A DNA stretch of 64,000 bases from Phellopilus nigrolimitatus. Taxonomy: Eukaryota; Basidiomycota; Agaricomycetes; Hymenochaetales; Hymenochaetaceae. The translations under genes and the position numbers were made by a program. Where the stretch lies: positions 806,001-870,000 of the forward strand of contig JAJOHG010000003.1 in assembly GCA_021029095.1 (NCBI GenBank), given 5' to 3'. Shown piece by piece: positions 47,001-57,861 of the stretch (its first letter is position 1; every line of letters begins with the position of its first letter). Below the pieces are notes generated by a model, which worked only from the letters and a program-made list of their open reading frames with translations, was not told the origin of the DNA and ran no database searches.

Positions 47001-47821
47001 CCCACCAGATACGAGACGACAGGTAAATGACCATTCAATGTTGCTTTATGCAATGCCGTCTATGATATGTATTTAGCGAAGAGTTGTATCAAAAAGGCGC
47101 AACCATACTTCTCCTTCTTTATCTTCAAGGTCTGGAATGCCTCCGCAGTCTTCAATAACTGAGGTTCGGTAGGTTATATGAGGTAAATCTTTACTTGGGG
47201 CTAATAAGCTGATACTTACGCCATTTTAACGCGTTCACGTGTCCACGACTTGCAGCAGCATGTACCACAGTAAGGCCTGTTCGAGGAGACGCGTCATTTA
47301 CCAAAGCGAAAGCCTCGAGTCCACCATATGAAGTCGCGTTGCTGACCAACTTCTTGAGCTGAACCAGGTCTCCAGATAGACTGACATTATAAAGCGTTTC
47401 GAGCTGATCCGAAGAAGGAGCTTGAGGTTGATACTCAAGCTGCGGCTGAAGCTCAAGCTGGGATTGATGTTGCTGCTGAGTCGACGGAGTAGAAGGTCCA
47501 GATTCGGTTGCGGGATCCATTGGAGATGCTGGGTATTTGAACTCTTCCTCGTCCGAATCTTCCTTGCCTCCTTCTTCTTCATTATCAGATACAGTGCTGT
47601 CGTCAGGGTACGTGAAATCTTCTTCGCCATATTCGTCTGCAACATCCTGTTCGTTGCCGACGGATGCTAACGTTGCGGCACTTGGACCAGTGTGCAGTGT
47701 GTTGCTCGATAGCCCCAGGCTACGCAAAATGCGCGTTACGATATTGAATAAAAAGATAGAAAAAAGGAACATACTCTTGCAGCATCTTCAGCCGCGAATC
47801 CTGCGTTCCAACCATAGCCAT
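44017..47821 (-). CDS. Ankyrin - DysF/peroxin-like - FYVE - RING multidomain protein
   Basis: The N terminus is acidic (EEDFTYPDDSTVSDNEEEG). It is followed by ankyrin repeats (GLTVVHAAASRGHVNALKW, TALHKATLNGHLPVVSYL, GWTALHNASSKGYLDIVRWL, GWTPLMNAASKGHLPVALYL), then a DysF-like module (SDWTLDLTFPRADVEEGWQYA and WVRRRRWVRVMRRRLDIPP), a linker, a FYVE zinc finger (WERDDAVSDCHSCKRRFSF, RKHHCRRCG, CDRCSSY, QRVCETC), CPVCAKNL, and a RING-H2-like end (CVICLEEFAKGDTVARLSC, FHSTCLSAWLQRGRSCPV). The protein probably binds PtdIns3P on endosomes and acts as a ubiquitin ligase there. The second His of the FYVE core is supplied by a 3-nt exon at 44896-44898. Start at 47821 (MAMVGTQDSRL); at least a dozen introns; roughly 1,000 residues. 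It carries an A18 tract in an intron near 46543. Confidence 0.78.
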
Positions 47822-48308
47822 CGGGCACAAACAGGTAAGTGTCAGAAATCAGAGGTCCAGTCAACGTGAAGTTACAGCACCAGCGGTATCGGCATCTGCC
47901 GGTCTATAAAAACCTTGTTTCAAAGTTCTATTACACTGGATTCTGCAGTAACTCGGAAACACTTGAGCCTGCCTACTATCACCTACGTTAACTTCAGAAA
48001 GGAGAGGAAGAGTGTGTCCGAACAAGGTTCTGATAATTGAAACTTGCTGAACGCGGTACCGGCTGGATTTTGGACTTTGCGGCGACTCTCGATTTGAATT
48101 TTGCTCCCGGCGCGCGCTGCTAGCTTTGCTTTGATATTCTGCAGTCAGATGATGGCAAAGAGCAAGTTTGCGGCTATACTTTTCACTTATTCTGACTCCT
48201 TCGAAGGGACCACATACCCTACCGTCTTCCTGGCCCAGTTTTGACGCGCGCACAAGCTAGCTATACATCAAGCGCTCCTACTTAGCTCCGGACGCGCTCT
48301 CGGACCCC
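47822..48308. promoter_or_regulatory. Divergent promoter region, ankyrin-FYVE gene and ZIFL-like transporter
   Basis: These 487 bp separate two divergent start codons. There is no ORF of interest and no clear TATA box or repeat. Confidence 0.45.
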
Positions 48309-50409
48309 ATGAGTATTCCAGACGGCAAATGCAGGGAAATTGCACCTCTGCTTCCCGGACGAGAAGCAACTGACTCATATGGAGCTATCGTATCATCAAA
48401 TAATGACTGTAACTGCGACGACGACATTCGGCCTCAAAAGATATCTACTCCGACGCCGCTACCTGTTAAGCAACTCTTGTTAATCTTCGTCATGCGACTG
48501 GCTGAGCCTATCGCATACGCCCAAGTCTTTCCGGTGAGAGATAAACACTTCAGCTCGTAACTTAAAGGAATAGCATGCTAATCTCCTTAAAACTTGTGTA
48601 GTATGTCAACCAAGTAAGGAATTATTGCAAAAGACTGGAAATCGTACTACTTACCGATACTTTTTTGAAGATGATGGAGGACCTCCAATTGACAGATGAT
48701 CCGTCACACGTAGGATACTACTCGGGCCTTTTAGTGTGTTTCTGTCCCAGATGTAAGGTGCGTAGTATGAACTCATGCTCTTTTTAGGAAAGTATGTTTG
48801 CCGTGGCAGAGTTCTGTACAGTCTTGAAGCTTGGAACTCTTTCAGGTGACTTCCTCTTCCATCCCGAGATTTCTGATTACGAAATTACAATAGCTCACTG
48901 GTTTATAGATCGGATAGGACGCAAGCCCGTACTCCTATTCGGTCTTGCGGGGGCCATGATCACAACAGTTCTATTCGGACTATCCAAGTCATTCATCTGG
49001 GCACTCGCTATGCGCACCCTCTCGGGCGCGCTATCTGGAAATGTGGCGATCCTTATGAGTGCCATAGGAGACATCACAGACGAGACAAATCAAGCGCAAG
49101 CGTATTCCATTCTTGGGCTCGCATACAACGTTGCTTCAATAATCGGTCCTTCTATCGGGTACGCTGAACTTACTTTCTGGATTAAGACATTATCTGAGGT
49201 TAGTGAGAACCGCGTTTGGTATTCAGAGGGGCATTTGCCAAGCCCACGAACACCTTTCCCGAGTCATTGGGGAGCGTCCTGCTCTTCAAGCAGTTCCCAT
49301 ACTTGCTCCCATGTATTATCTCTGCCCTGATAACTTTTATTGCTGCAGTTCTCGGTGCTATCTGTTTTGAAGAGGTTCGTTGTCACCGGATCATGCATTT
49401 CCTCTACGTGGAAGCTGTTCTCACGTACGGTTGTTGCAGACTCTTCGACGTCAATCTTTGATTTCTGAATATGGCTCGAGTAACACAACGAAGAAAGAAA
49501 GTGCAATGCACATCGCAGTGGCTCCTGTGATGCTTTCAGTATTAAAACCATTTTTCCTTCTCTCCATTTTAAACACAGCTGTAATTGTTGTGTTCACTCT
49601 ATTCGCTTATACTCCGGTCACCTCTGGTGGTCTTTCGAAAAATGTCTGTCTTTTTCTTTAAATCTGTTAACTCGCATATTGAATTTGACCTGCATTCTAG
49701 CCCCAGGAAATAGGGGTTGCGATTGCATACAGCGGCTTGGCAGGTGCTACGGTACAAGTGTTTCTGCTACCAGTCCTTCAGCGTTGCTATGGAACAACTT
49801 CGCTGTACAGGTGTCTTATGATGCTGTGGCCTCTGATATTTATGCTATTTCCCATTCTTAATGGAATAGCAAGGTTCACGATGCATCGAACTAACTTAAT
49901 GGACAGCGATAGCGGTCTTTATGGTGCTGATGAATACTCCTCAGCAGGTCCGGCCGTCTGGTTCGTAATTTCTGTGCTCCTTGCACTCAACCGCTTGGCT
50001 TCCATGTCCTACTCGTGAGCGTCTAGAGATATTTACCTGCGTGGTTCTGTCTACTGACCGGGCCTCTCGTCCCCCTGGTATATATCAATATCCCATACAG
50101 TTTAAACTTAATTTTGACAAAAAATGCCGCCCCCTCTGCCGCGGTCCTTGGAACAGTGTTCGGAATTTCACAACTTGTTAACTGCGTCGCACGCTCGGTT
50201 GCGCCTGTGTTTGTTAGGTAAGTTTATATTTCTACGTTCATATCCCAAATGGCTTAAAAGCTTCTGCTCGAAGCTCGTTGTTCGCTCTTTCTAAAGAGTG
50301 GAATATTCTTGGAGGAAATGTTGTCTGGATCGTGATGTGTGCGGTTTCGCTTCTCGGTGTGTGGACGACGTACAAAGTGCGCGACGGCGCATCCGAGAAA
50401 CAGACATAG
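48309..50409 (+). CDS. MFS transporter, DHA1 ZIFL-like
   Basis: About nine exons encode a 12-span MFS protein like the zinc-induced-facilitator/tetracycline-type DHA1 transporters common in basidiomycetes. A hydrophilic start (IAPLLPGREATDSYGAIV) leads to PLPVKQLLLIFVMRLAEPIA and YAQVFPYVNQMMEDLQLTDD, SMFAVAEFCTV, motif A SDRIGRKPVLLFGLAG, RTLSGALSGNVAILMSAIGD, the helix 5 block TDETNQAQAYSILGLAYNVA and IIGPSIG, FPYLLPCIISALI, and a C-terminal half with PQEIGVAIAYSGLAGATVQV and AAPSAAVLGTVFGISQL. The WG usually preceding motif A reads KLG here. The exon 48602-48613 is only 12 nt (YVNQ). No stops interrupt the splice model. The acceptor before SDRIGRK (about 48907) is inferred from the motif. 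Substrate unknown. Confidence 0.72.
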
Positions 50410-51159
50410 AAACGCAAAACTACCACATTGCCTTGTTAGTTCTTTGCTTTGTTTTTTACTACACAATCGGAAAAAAGGCCAATTTTTATCATGATTAAAA
50501 TCAATGAAACCTCCGTTTAGTTTGACATTTTGATTACGTGTCTACGGGAAGTCATCCAATTATTTAAGCTTAGGCTCAGAAATTGATTAAGAAAAGATAT
50601 ACATGAACAAATGCCAAGCGGAAAAGGCCAGAAATGGAGCAGGGTCATTAGGTAGGAGCGGAACGACGTTCCGTCCCTGTCGGCCGAATACCTAAATAAA
50701 ATGTATAGTACGATACAATGTGAACTACAACTCTGCTAAGCCTCTAGTCCGACATCACTTAACTCCTGTAAAACTAGTGAACATTGAAACCATTTCTTGG
50801 TCAATAGATCTCACACTAAAAGAATAAATGTTGTAAAATAGGTCCATTAGGATAGTAGTACAATGTTCCTTGGAAATAAAGAAATAATGGATGTGTACGT
50901 GGGTGTCCCCACATACAAGCTAGGTTCCCTTGCATCAAGGCTGGAACTTGTAGCAAGTAAAGAAAAATGAAATAAAAGCTAAGATAAAGCCTTGAATGAA
51001 GTGAGTGCGCTCCCGACTCGTATGTGGGACACCCACATACAAAATCATGGTTAGTATACTAGATGAATAGACTTTGAGAAGTCTGCACTATGGTTCATGA
51101 ATTCATCGGAAAAAAACACTAAGTACAAGCTGAGTACAATGTTATGTTGCTACGTGTCA
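50410..51159. other. AT-rich intergenic region between convergent genes
   Basis: These 750 bp contain no gene that I can support. The only structure is a pair of short palindromes in inverted orientation at 50894-50917 and 51019-51041, listed separately. Confidence 0.5.
50894..51041. repeat. 148-bp segment bounded by inverted palindromic repeats
   Basis: The left end reads TGTACGTGGGTGTCCCCACA and the right end contains TATGTGGGACACCCACATAC, the near-exact inverted complement. Each end is also an internal palindrome (GTGGG...CCCAC). This could be a very small MITE. Target duplication is unclear (TG/CA only), and the interior is AT-rich. Confidence 0.5.
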
Positions 51160-53345
51160 TCACCTCAACCCAAACCCTCGCGGTCTCGGTGTCCCATTAA
51201 CACCGCCAACCGAGCCTGCTAACGAGCCAACCGAACCATTGGTTCTCGAGCTCGCCGATGCCTCGCGCACCCGCCGCTCGACATCCACAACTTTGCTGTC
51301 CACCTCTCGCACGGCACCATCGATCCACTGCAGGCTCTCGAGGTGGCTGCTCAGGATTTGCGCAATCTGCTCGAGCGGAGCGTCGCTTTTCGACTTCCCG
51401 CTGTCGCCGTCGCTACCGACGGCGTCCTCCGGAGACTCTGAGAGCTCGTTGACTGAGTCGATCATCTGCATGAGCGAGCGTGACAGGTCGTCGAGGTTCG
51501 CATTCAGATCGGCGGCTAGTGTATAACTGTGTAAATTGTTATTAGAAGTGCCTGCAGGTGAATATGAGATTTCCGTTTACTGTTTGTCGCGCTCGGCATC
51601 GGCAGGGCCTACATCCAACGCACGCAAGCCACCGCCTTGCCCTTCGAATATCTCGCCCTGCAGCCTTCTCGTAAACCTCTAATGTAGTAGCAAGTTCCCG
51701 TTGCTGGTCTTCCACATGCTTCAGAGACTGTTCGACGTCGGATTGCTCCCTTTCGGCCAATAAGACATGTTGAAACAAGGCGGCGATCTAATCGTGCTGG
51801 TAAGGAATAGCAACATCAAATTGTCTCAAGATTCTTCTTACTGTGTTTCCGTTGTCGATCAAAGCACGATCCCAAACTGTGACCTCTCCAGCGAGACGAT
51901 TGAACTCTCGTACATGGGTTTCGAGCTCGGACGACCACTTGTTTACGATTTCCTCGATTGTCTTACCGCGCAACATGGAAGGAGGAGGTATAGATACATT
52001 TGTCGGTGTCGAGGATGTTACAGCTGCTCCAGTGGGACTGCTTGATGTTTTGACTGTGCAGTCCATATTAGTATGCGGAGCAGGTTCTCAAAACAGATAG
52101 CATACCCGCTGTGGTGGATCCGAAAGTAGGGAAAAGCTGGGGCAACTGATTGAGTAGAAGATATAGGACATAACTGTTCAGTATTGAGAAGTTTGCTTAC
52201 CCGCACCTATCCTTCTTCTCGCCTTCTTTCGCAGGAGCTACAAAGTTTGGATTGAGTTTGTATCTAGGGACATGATGCGCGCGGAAGAAGCCTACCTGCT
52301 GGCACGTCCTTATTTTCTGCTGGGTTTAGTCCAAACAACCCGAGTGCGGATCCGGACGCTGCTGGAAAAACTATCAGCTTGTATCCCCGAAAGAAGACCC
52401 GGAACTACCTGCGGGCACGTCTTTGTTTGCTGGTGTCTGTCCGAAAAGACCGCCCGCTGGTGGATTAAACATTTAGTATACCACATAGAGCCTTACTCCA
52501 CAGGCCGGAGAGAACGTACCAGCAGGTGCAGCAGCCTTGTCCTTATCTTTCGCCGAATCGTCGTCCTTCTTGGCTCCAAAGCCTGCAAATAGCGAAGGCG
52601 CAGCAGGAGCAGCCGAGGTCGAGGATGCCCCAGCCGCAGCTGGTGCTGAAGCGTCGGGCTTTTTGCCGAAAAGGCCACCCCCAAATAGCGAGTTTCCGGT
52701 CGCCGCAGGAGCAGGAGCAGGCGTCGAGGTGCCCGGTTCCGCGGGCTTGGGAGGCGCAGCGAAGAAGTTGGATGCACCTGGGGCTGCTGAGGATGCCGGC
52801 TGCGAGAATACTGTGCAGGAAGAGAAAGTATTAGCTATTAACTTGTCTGGGCTATTTGCGCTATGGGCTACGCACGTCCTCCTGGTTTTGGCGCCGTCGA
52901 GGCTCCAGGGGCGGACTGCTCCGCCGGTTTCGCGCCAAAAGGGGTTTGGGAGGGCAGCGCTCCAGCTGTGTTATTAGCTGGTGCAGCACTGTTCGCGGCT
53001 CCACCGAATGCCGAAAATGGGCTGGGACCGCCTCCAGCCGCAGGCCCGCCGAACAAAGAGCCCGTGGTTGTGGCTGGTTTCGCTAAAGAAATCTCGTATT
53101 TTACAATCCAATTGTGACGGGGTGAGTATATGGAGAAGCGTACATCCAAAGTTGCTAAACAAGTTCCCGCCACTTCCGCCGAACGCATTGGGTGCGCCTG
53201 CGGGTGCACCAGTAGCTCCAGTGTTCGTCGTCGGCGCGGTGTTATTTCCGAATAGATTGGTTCCTGACGCGGTGGTCGTACCAGTAGGCTTGAAGGCATT
53301 GGCGCTCGAGAACGAGCTAAATCCGCCCGGGAGAGTTTGAGACAT
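51160..53345 (-). CDS. NSP1: Nucleoporin NSP1 (NUP62)
   Basis: Multi-exon gene from ATG 53345 to stop 51160. NSP1 is the FG nucleoporin of the central channel, shared by the Nsp1-Nup49-Nup57 and Nup82-Nup159-Nsp1 complexes. The N-terminal half is an FG/FxFG, Ala/Pro/Ser-rich disordered region (GGFSSFSSANAFKPTG, SLFGGPAAGGG, PSLFAGFGAKKDD, GGLFGQTPANKD, GLFGLNPAENKD). The C-terminal half is the Nsp1/C coiled coil: SMLRGKTIEEIVNKWSSELE, THVREFNRLAGEVTVWDRAL, EREQSDVEQSLKHVEDQQRE, TLAADLNANLDDLSRSLMQM and APLEQIAQILSSHLESLQWI. It lies 205 bp downstream of NUP82 on the same strand. Confidence 0.92.
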
Positions 53346-53550
53346 GAAGTAAGTACAGTAAGTAGCGTACGATACGAAAGCGAGTGTCACGGTACAGTGT
53401 TTGCAGCTTGACGCGTCCATTTTTGGCACGTGCACCGATGATTGATCGACGCCTCATCGAGACGGTCGAAAACCAGAGATGAATCGAAATACAGTACACC
53501 ATGAAAACAGACTAAAAAATACAAAACATTTATACAGAACGAACTATGAC

Positions 53551-56481
53551 TACGATGGTGGCGAACTCAAGCCTGAAATCTCCAACTTCCCCGCAAGCTT
53601 CACTATCTGCTTCATCGCGTTCTCGAGCTTCGTTGACCTGTTTAACGTTTGAAGTAAAGAATGTCAGTATTGTGGCCCGACATCCCAACTGTGCACGCAC
53701 TCCTCTTTTGACAGACGTTCGTACGCCTTGACATACGAAACCCCAGCGCCGCTGTTGCTCTCCTCGAGCTGAGCTTTACGCTCCGCTTCTTTCTTCGCGA
53801 GATCTTTCAGTGATGGCAAAAGCCGTTCAAATTCATTTTGCAACTGGAAAGCAGTTCAGGTCTCCGTTTAATCTAGCGAGTAATCCACTATGACGCGACT
53901 CACCTGTCTTATCCGGCTCTTCAAAGAATCCTGGTCGTAGCGCCCCACCCCTTGTACTTGGGCCTTCATGCGCTGCAGCTCCTCGAACCACCGCGTCTCA
54001 TGTTCGTTGAGCTCCGGCGATGCCTTTTTAATTAGCGCTTGCAGCACCCGATCCATCCTACCGAGCATCCTCGCCTGTTCGTCTTGCAGCTTCTTTGCCC
54101 TCTCTTGTATCTCTCGCTTCCGAGGCCCAGCCACATTCTGCGCCCGCACGACAATTTCCGTGAACTTTTTCTGCAGGCGCTCGTACTCCTGCTTCTGGAA
54201 GTCTGCGCGGCTCTTTAGTGCGTGACACGCAATGACTGCATCGTGCACCTCGCCAGAGATACGCTCCGCGACGGTCCCCAGGTAGCGCAACGTTTCGGGT
54301 GTGAGGCGGAGCTCATCCTTGATGCTATGTGACTTCGGCAGAGAGAGCTTTGCGATGGTGGGGAAGCCCATGGGGCGCGAGAGCGCAGCTGGAAGCGCGA
54401 ATGACTGCGTTGTAAGGAGAGAGACGTATGCAGGCGGGCCAGAAGCTGGTAGAAGTGCTGGGAGTGCTGAAGTGTCGTGCTGCTTCTCTGAAGGCTCCGG
54501 CGGATCGAGACTTTCGGTCCGCAGATTGAGGGCAAAGGTGACGACACGCATGGTGGAGGTGAGAATAAAAATACTATACGTCAAGTAGACATCGTTCGGT
54601 ATCACGACGGACGTCACTGGATCCGACGACCTTCAAAACGCTTTAGAACAATATTAGTGAGAACGAAGAAAACACTCACTTCCGCTCGACAGAGTAGGTA
54701 CTAAGTATAGCCTGTACTGTAGTATGAGTTGAACTCTGCACTGTTTCCTTCAGTGTTTGCTCATCCTCTTCTTTCATGGCAGCAGCCAGATTTTGGAATA
54801 TAGGGTTTAGATTGAGGACATGGACACCGAATGCATGATAAGCATATACCGTGTCGTCATGTATCGGATCTGGGTGGAAAACAGGATGGTTTCCTTGCAG
54901 AAGGTCCAGCGTCGTGGCATCTGGATATCCAGAACCAGGAGCTAGAGTTGATATGAAACCGAGGTCGATCACTTCATACACCGCAAGCATGGGCAATCCA
55001 CCAGGGGAAGGCTACTTAATTTCAATTTAATTATCTGTAGAAGGAAGAACTCTATACAAACAAATATACTCGCCTGCTTTGAATCCCACCGTGCCTCGAC
55101 CTTTTCCAAATCTAAGCACACGTCCACCCTGCCGTCTTGAAATGCAATGAGTAGTACACCGAGTCTTTCGCTAGCCAACGAAGAGACCTCCGAGTCTGCC
55201 TCGTCATCCATGAAGGCGCTGCCAAGCGTAAGATACACAATGTCGGTTGCGTCACCGCTAGGGCTGCCCTCGAGCTCCGGCGGCGAAGGCTGGAGAAGAA
55301 ATGGCCCCTGTCGAGCTGCCTTCCCACCAAAAGACTTGGGTGCATGTATCGAGATGGACCTGGAGGAGGAAGGGAAGGGGACTCCGTCTGGGAGCTGCTT
55401 TAGCAAGCCATTGACGAATTTGCGTTGGTAGTCATACAGTGTTGAGAATGATTCATCTACCACCTCGTTGTTCTCGGAGACAAATTCTTCTTTCGCCGAG
55501 ACGAAGCACTCCAGGGCGTGTAAGTATGAAGAAGGTATAGATCTAACTTATAGTGAGTAGAGTTAGGATATGATTCAGGAGTACATACTCACGAGTTTTC
55601 AGGTAAGTATGGACAGATGGCGTAGATATCGCCGCTTCTCATAAGGGCGTAAATGGTCAAGGGTCCCCAGTCTGCCTTGCCCTTTCCGAATGTGAACGAG
55701 GCGACTTCCCTCTCTGACTCGTCGACTGCAGCGTACGCGCCGCGCTTTTTCTCGGAAATGAAGTCAAGGGTTTTACGGGGCCCGTCGGGGTCAGAAGAGA
55801 CATCGTATTCTCTCAGCTTGCCATCCACCGTCATGACAAGTAGTGTAGAGCCAGCTTCACCCCAAGGATGCCAATCAATTTTGGCAACAGGAGACATAGA
55901 ACTTGTATGATAGTGCTGTCCTATTTGCAAGGACCTAAATTATCATAAGCTACGCGGCCGATAGCGATAGAAACAACTATAGACAAGACACACGTACTTG
56001 CAGTCGATCCTCGAAGTGACCATTTTCGAGAATCCACTCCGCGGAAGCACGATTACGGTTACCTGGAACGCCCCCGCGACAGCTAGCAGCTTTTTGTTGG
56101 GACTCAGGCATATCTGATGTATGTTGAACTGGATGTTAGGGGTATGCAGGACCTACTCAAAGTTCAGTTTACTGAGCGAAGAGGAGGAGACAGCTGAGAG
56201 CGAACCTTGTACGTTCTCTGCGAGCCTCCAGAGACCTTTGCATCGCCGAGGGAAGTCATTCGTACCTCAGAGCGGCAAGCAACTATAAGGTCGGCGTCCT
56301 TCATACACATGACACGCCGCCTGCCCGACGGCGCGGAGCCGTCGTCGCTCTCCTCGTCATTCGTGAAATTTTGCAGAGAACTCAGAGACAGTTCGAGAGG
56401 ATCGTCACTGGTTACAGTATTTGATTGAGAGAATATGGGGTGGCCGTCAAGAAGCGACTCCCAGTCGTCGTCTACGGCCAT
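53551..56481 (-). CDS. NUP82: Nucleoporin NUP82 (NUP88-like)
   Basis: Multi-exon gene from ATG 56481 to stop 53551, encoding a cytoplasmic-filament nucleoporin of mRNA export. An N-terminal beta-propeller-like half starts DDDWESLLDGHPIFSQ and has LHTPNIQFNIHQICLSPNKK, KIDWHPWGEAGSTLLVMTVD, DWGPLTIYALMRSGDIYAIC, YLTLGSAFMDDEAD and PNDVYLTYSIFILTSTMRVV. The C-terminal half is coiled coil: RLTPETLRYLGTVAERISGE, SRADFQKQEYERLQKKFTEI, KKLQDEQARMLGRMDRVLQA, LQNEFERLLPSLKDLAKKEA and KLENAMKQIVKLAGKLEISG. The final exon is read in the frame ending LSSPPS*. A frame running on to 53531 is the wrong phase. The partner NSP1 is the next gene downstream. Confidence 0.82.
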
Positions 56482-56654
56482 GGCTGGTGAGGACGCGGAC
56501 GCAGACGCGACACGGCGCACGCAAGCATCTCGAACGAAGAAGCAGACGCGCCTCGTCTAGAAGAAGTAACAATATCCCACGGGTTGACTACGCGTCTAGC
56601 TTGCGCGTCGACTCTGGACTTTCAGGACCGGACGTGCTACCGCAGACAACGACC
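56482..56654. promoter_or_regulatory. Bidirectional promoter of NUP82 and PRE10
   Basis: The divergent start codons lie 173 bp apart. GC-rich, no TATA box, and no clear PACE-type proteasome element was seen. Confidence 0.5.
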
Positions 56655-57740
56655 ATGACCTCCATCGGCACCGGCTACGACCTCTCAGCATCCACATACT
56701 CTCCCGATGGCCGTATCTTCCAGGTGAGCTCGATCGACTTCACCTTCGTACGTCGGTCGGGCAGCTCAAAGTCGCATTGCTAGATTGAGTACGCCAATAA
56801 AGCAGTCGAGAACTCTGGGTCAGTCACTCGTCCTGCTTTACAGAGCAGTTGTTTTCTCAACTGTATATCCTTGTTCAGAACAGCCATTGGCATCCGTGTC
56901 AAGGATGGCGTAGTGCTAGCCGTCGAGAAGCTCGTTCACTCTAAGCTCCTCGTCCCAGGCTCGAATCGACGTATACAGACCATAGATCGGCACATTGGCA
57001 TGGTGCCCCGCTCTCTTACCACCTTGTTTATGCATTGTCTTAGACTATCCTTAGGCTTCCGCAGGTCTTCTTGCCGATGGCCGCCATCTCGCAAACCGGA
57101 CACGCGATGAATCGGCATCTTACCGCGAGACTTACCGCTCGCCTCCGACGCTCAAGGTCTGTACATGGGAAATCATCATTAGAATTGATAGAGCTATCTG
57201 TGACAGTCTCTATCTTCCAGACAGTCGCTGACAGACTTGGCCTCTATGTGCAAGCATATACACTGTACTCCTCCGTTCGTCCGTTCGGCATTAGCGCCAT
57301 TCTAGGCGCGGTCGACAAGGACGGTCCTTCTCTTTTTGTTGTCGAACCCAGTGGTGTATATTATGTTGGTGCTCATTTGGCTGCACTCGCCTTATGCATG
57401 TTGACGCGTTTATCAGGGTTACAATGGCGCGGCGGTGGGTAAAGGGCGGCAACTCGCCAAGACCGAGCTCGAGAAGCTCAAATTTGCCGAGCTGACGACT
57501 CGAGAAGCTGTCATCGAGGCAGCACGAATGTAAGCAATTCTTGTCTACTCCTATACAGCCCTACCTGACCTGAATTTGATCAGTATGTACCTTGTTCACG
57601 ACGACGCTAAGGACAAGGACTTTGAATTGGAACTGACATGGATCGGAGCAGAGAGCGACTACAAACATGTGCCCGTTCCTGCCGACCTGCAAAAAGAGGC
57701 GGAGGAAAGGGCAAAGGCAGCGCTGGAGACATTCGAGTGA
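56655..57740 (+). CDS. PRE10: 20S proteasome subunit alpha-7 (PRE10 / PSMA3)
   Basis: Exons join to [140 protein letters not shown], and [20 protein letters not shown]. The N-terminal [14 protein letters not shown] signature and YSSVRPFG are those of alpha-type proteasome subunits, and the IGTGYDLS start is specific to the yeast PRE10/human PSMA3 type. It forms part of the outer gated ring of the 20S core. The C terminus KAALETFE lacks the long acidic tail of some orthologues. It converges on RPN12 with about 120 bp between stops. Confidence 0.93.
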
Positions 57741-57861
57741 TTGTGTACTATATATTCCCTCAAATCTTTATCTTGTTGTGCGATCAAACATTCATTCACA
57801 TTCACATTCGAGCGACCAAAGAAAAAGAAAGAAAAAGAGAAAAAAGAAAACAGATATGAAA

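Noticed and set aside
53531..53550. NUP82 stop at 53531 in an alternative frame
   Set aside because: The splice phase from the preceding exon gives the coiled-coil ending KLEISGLSSPPS with stop at 53551; the other frame lacks family features.
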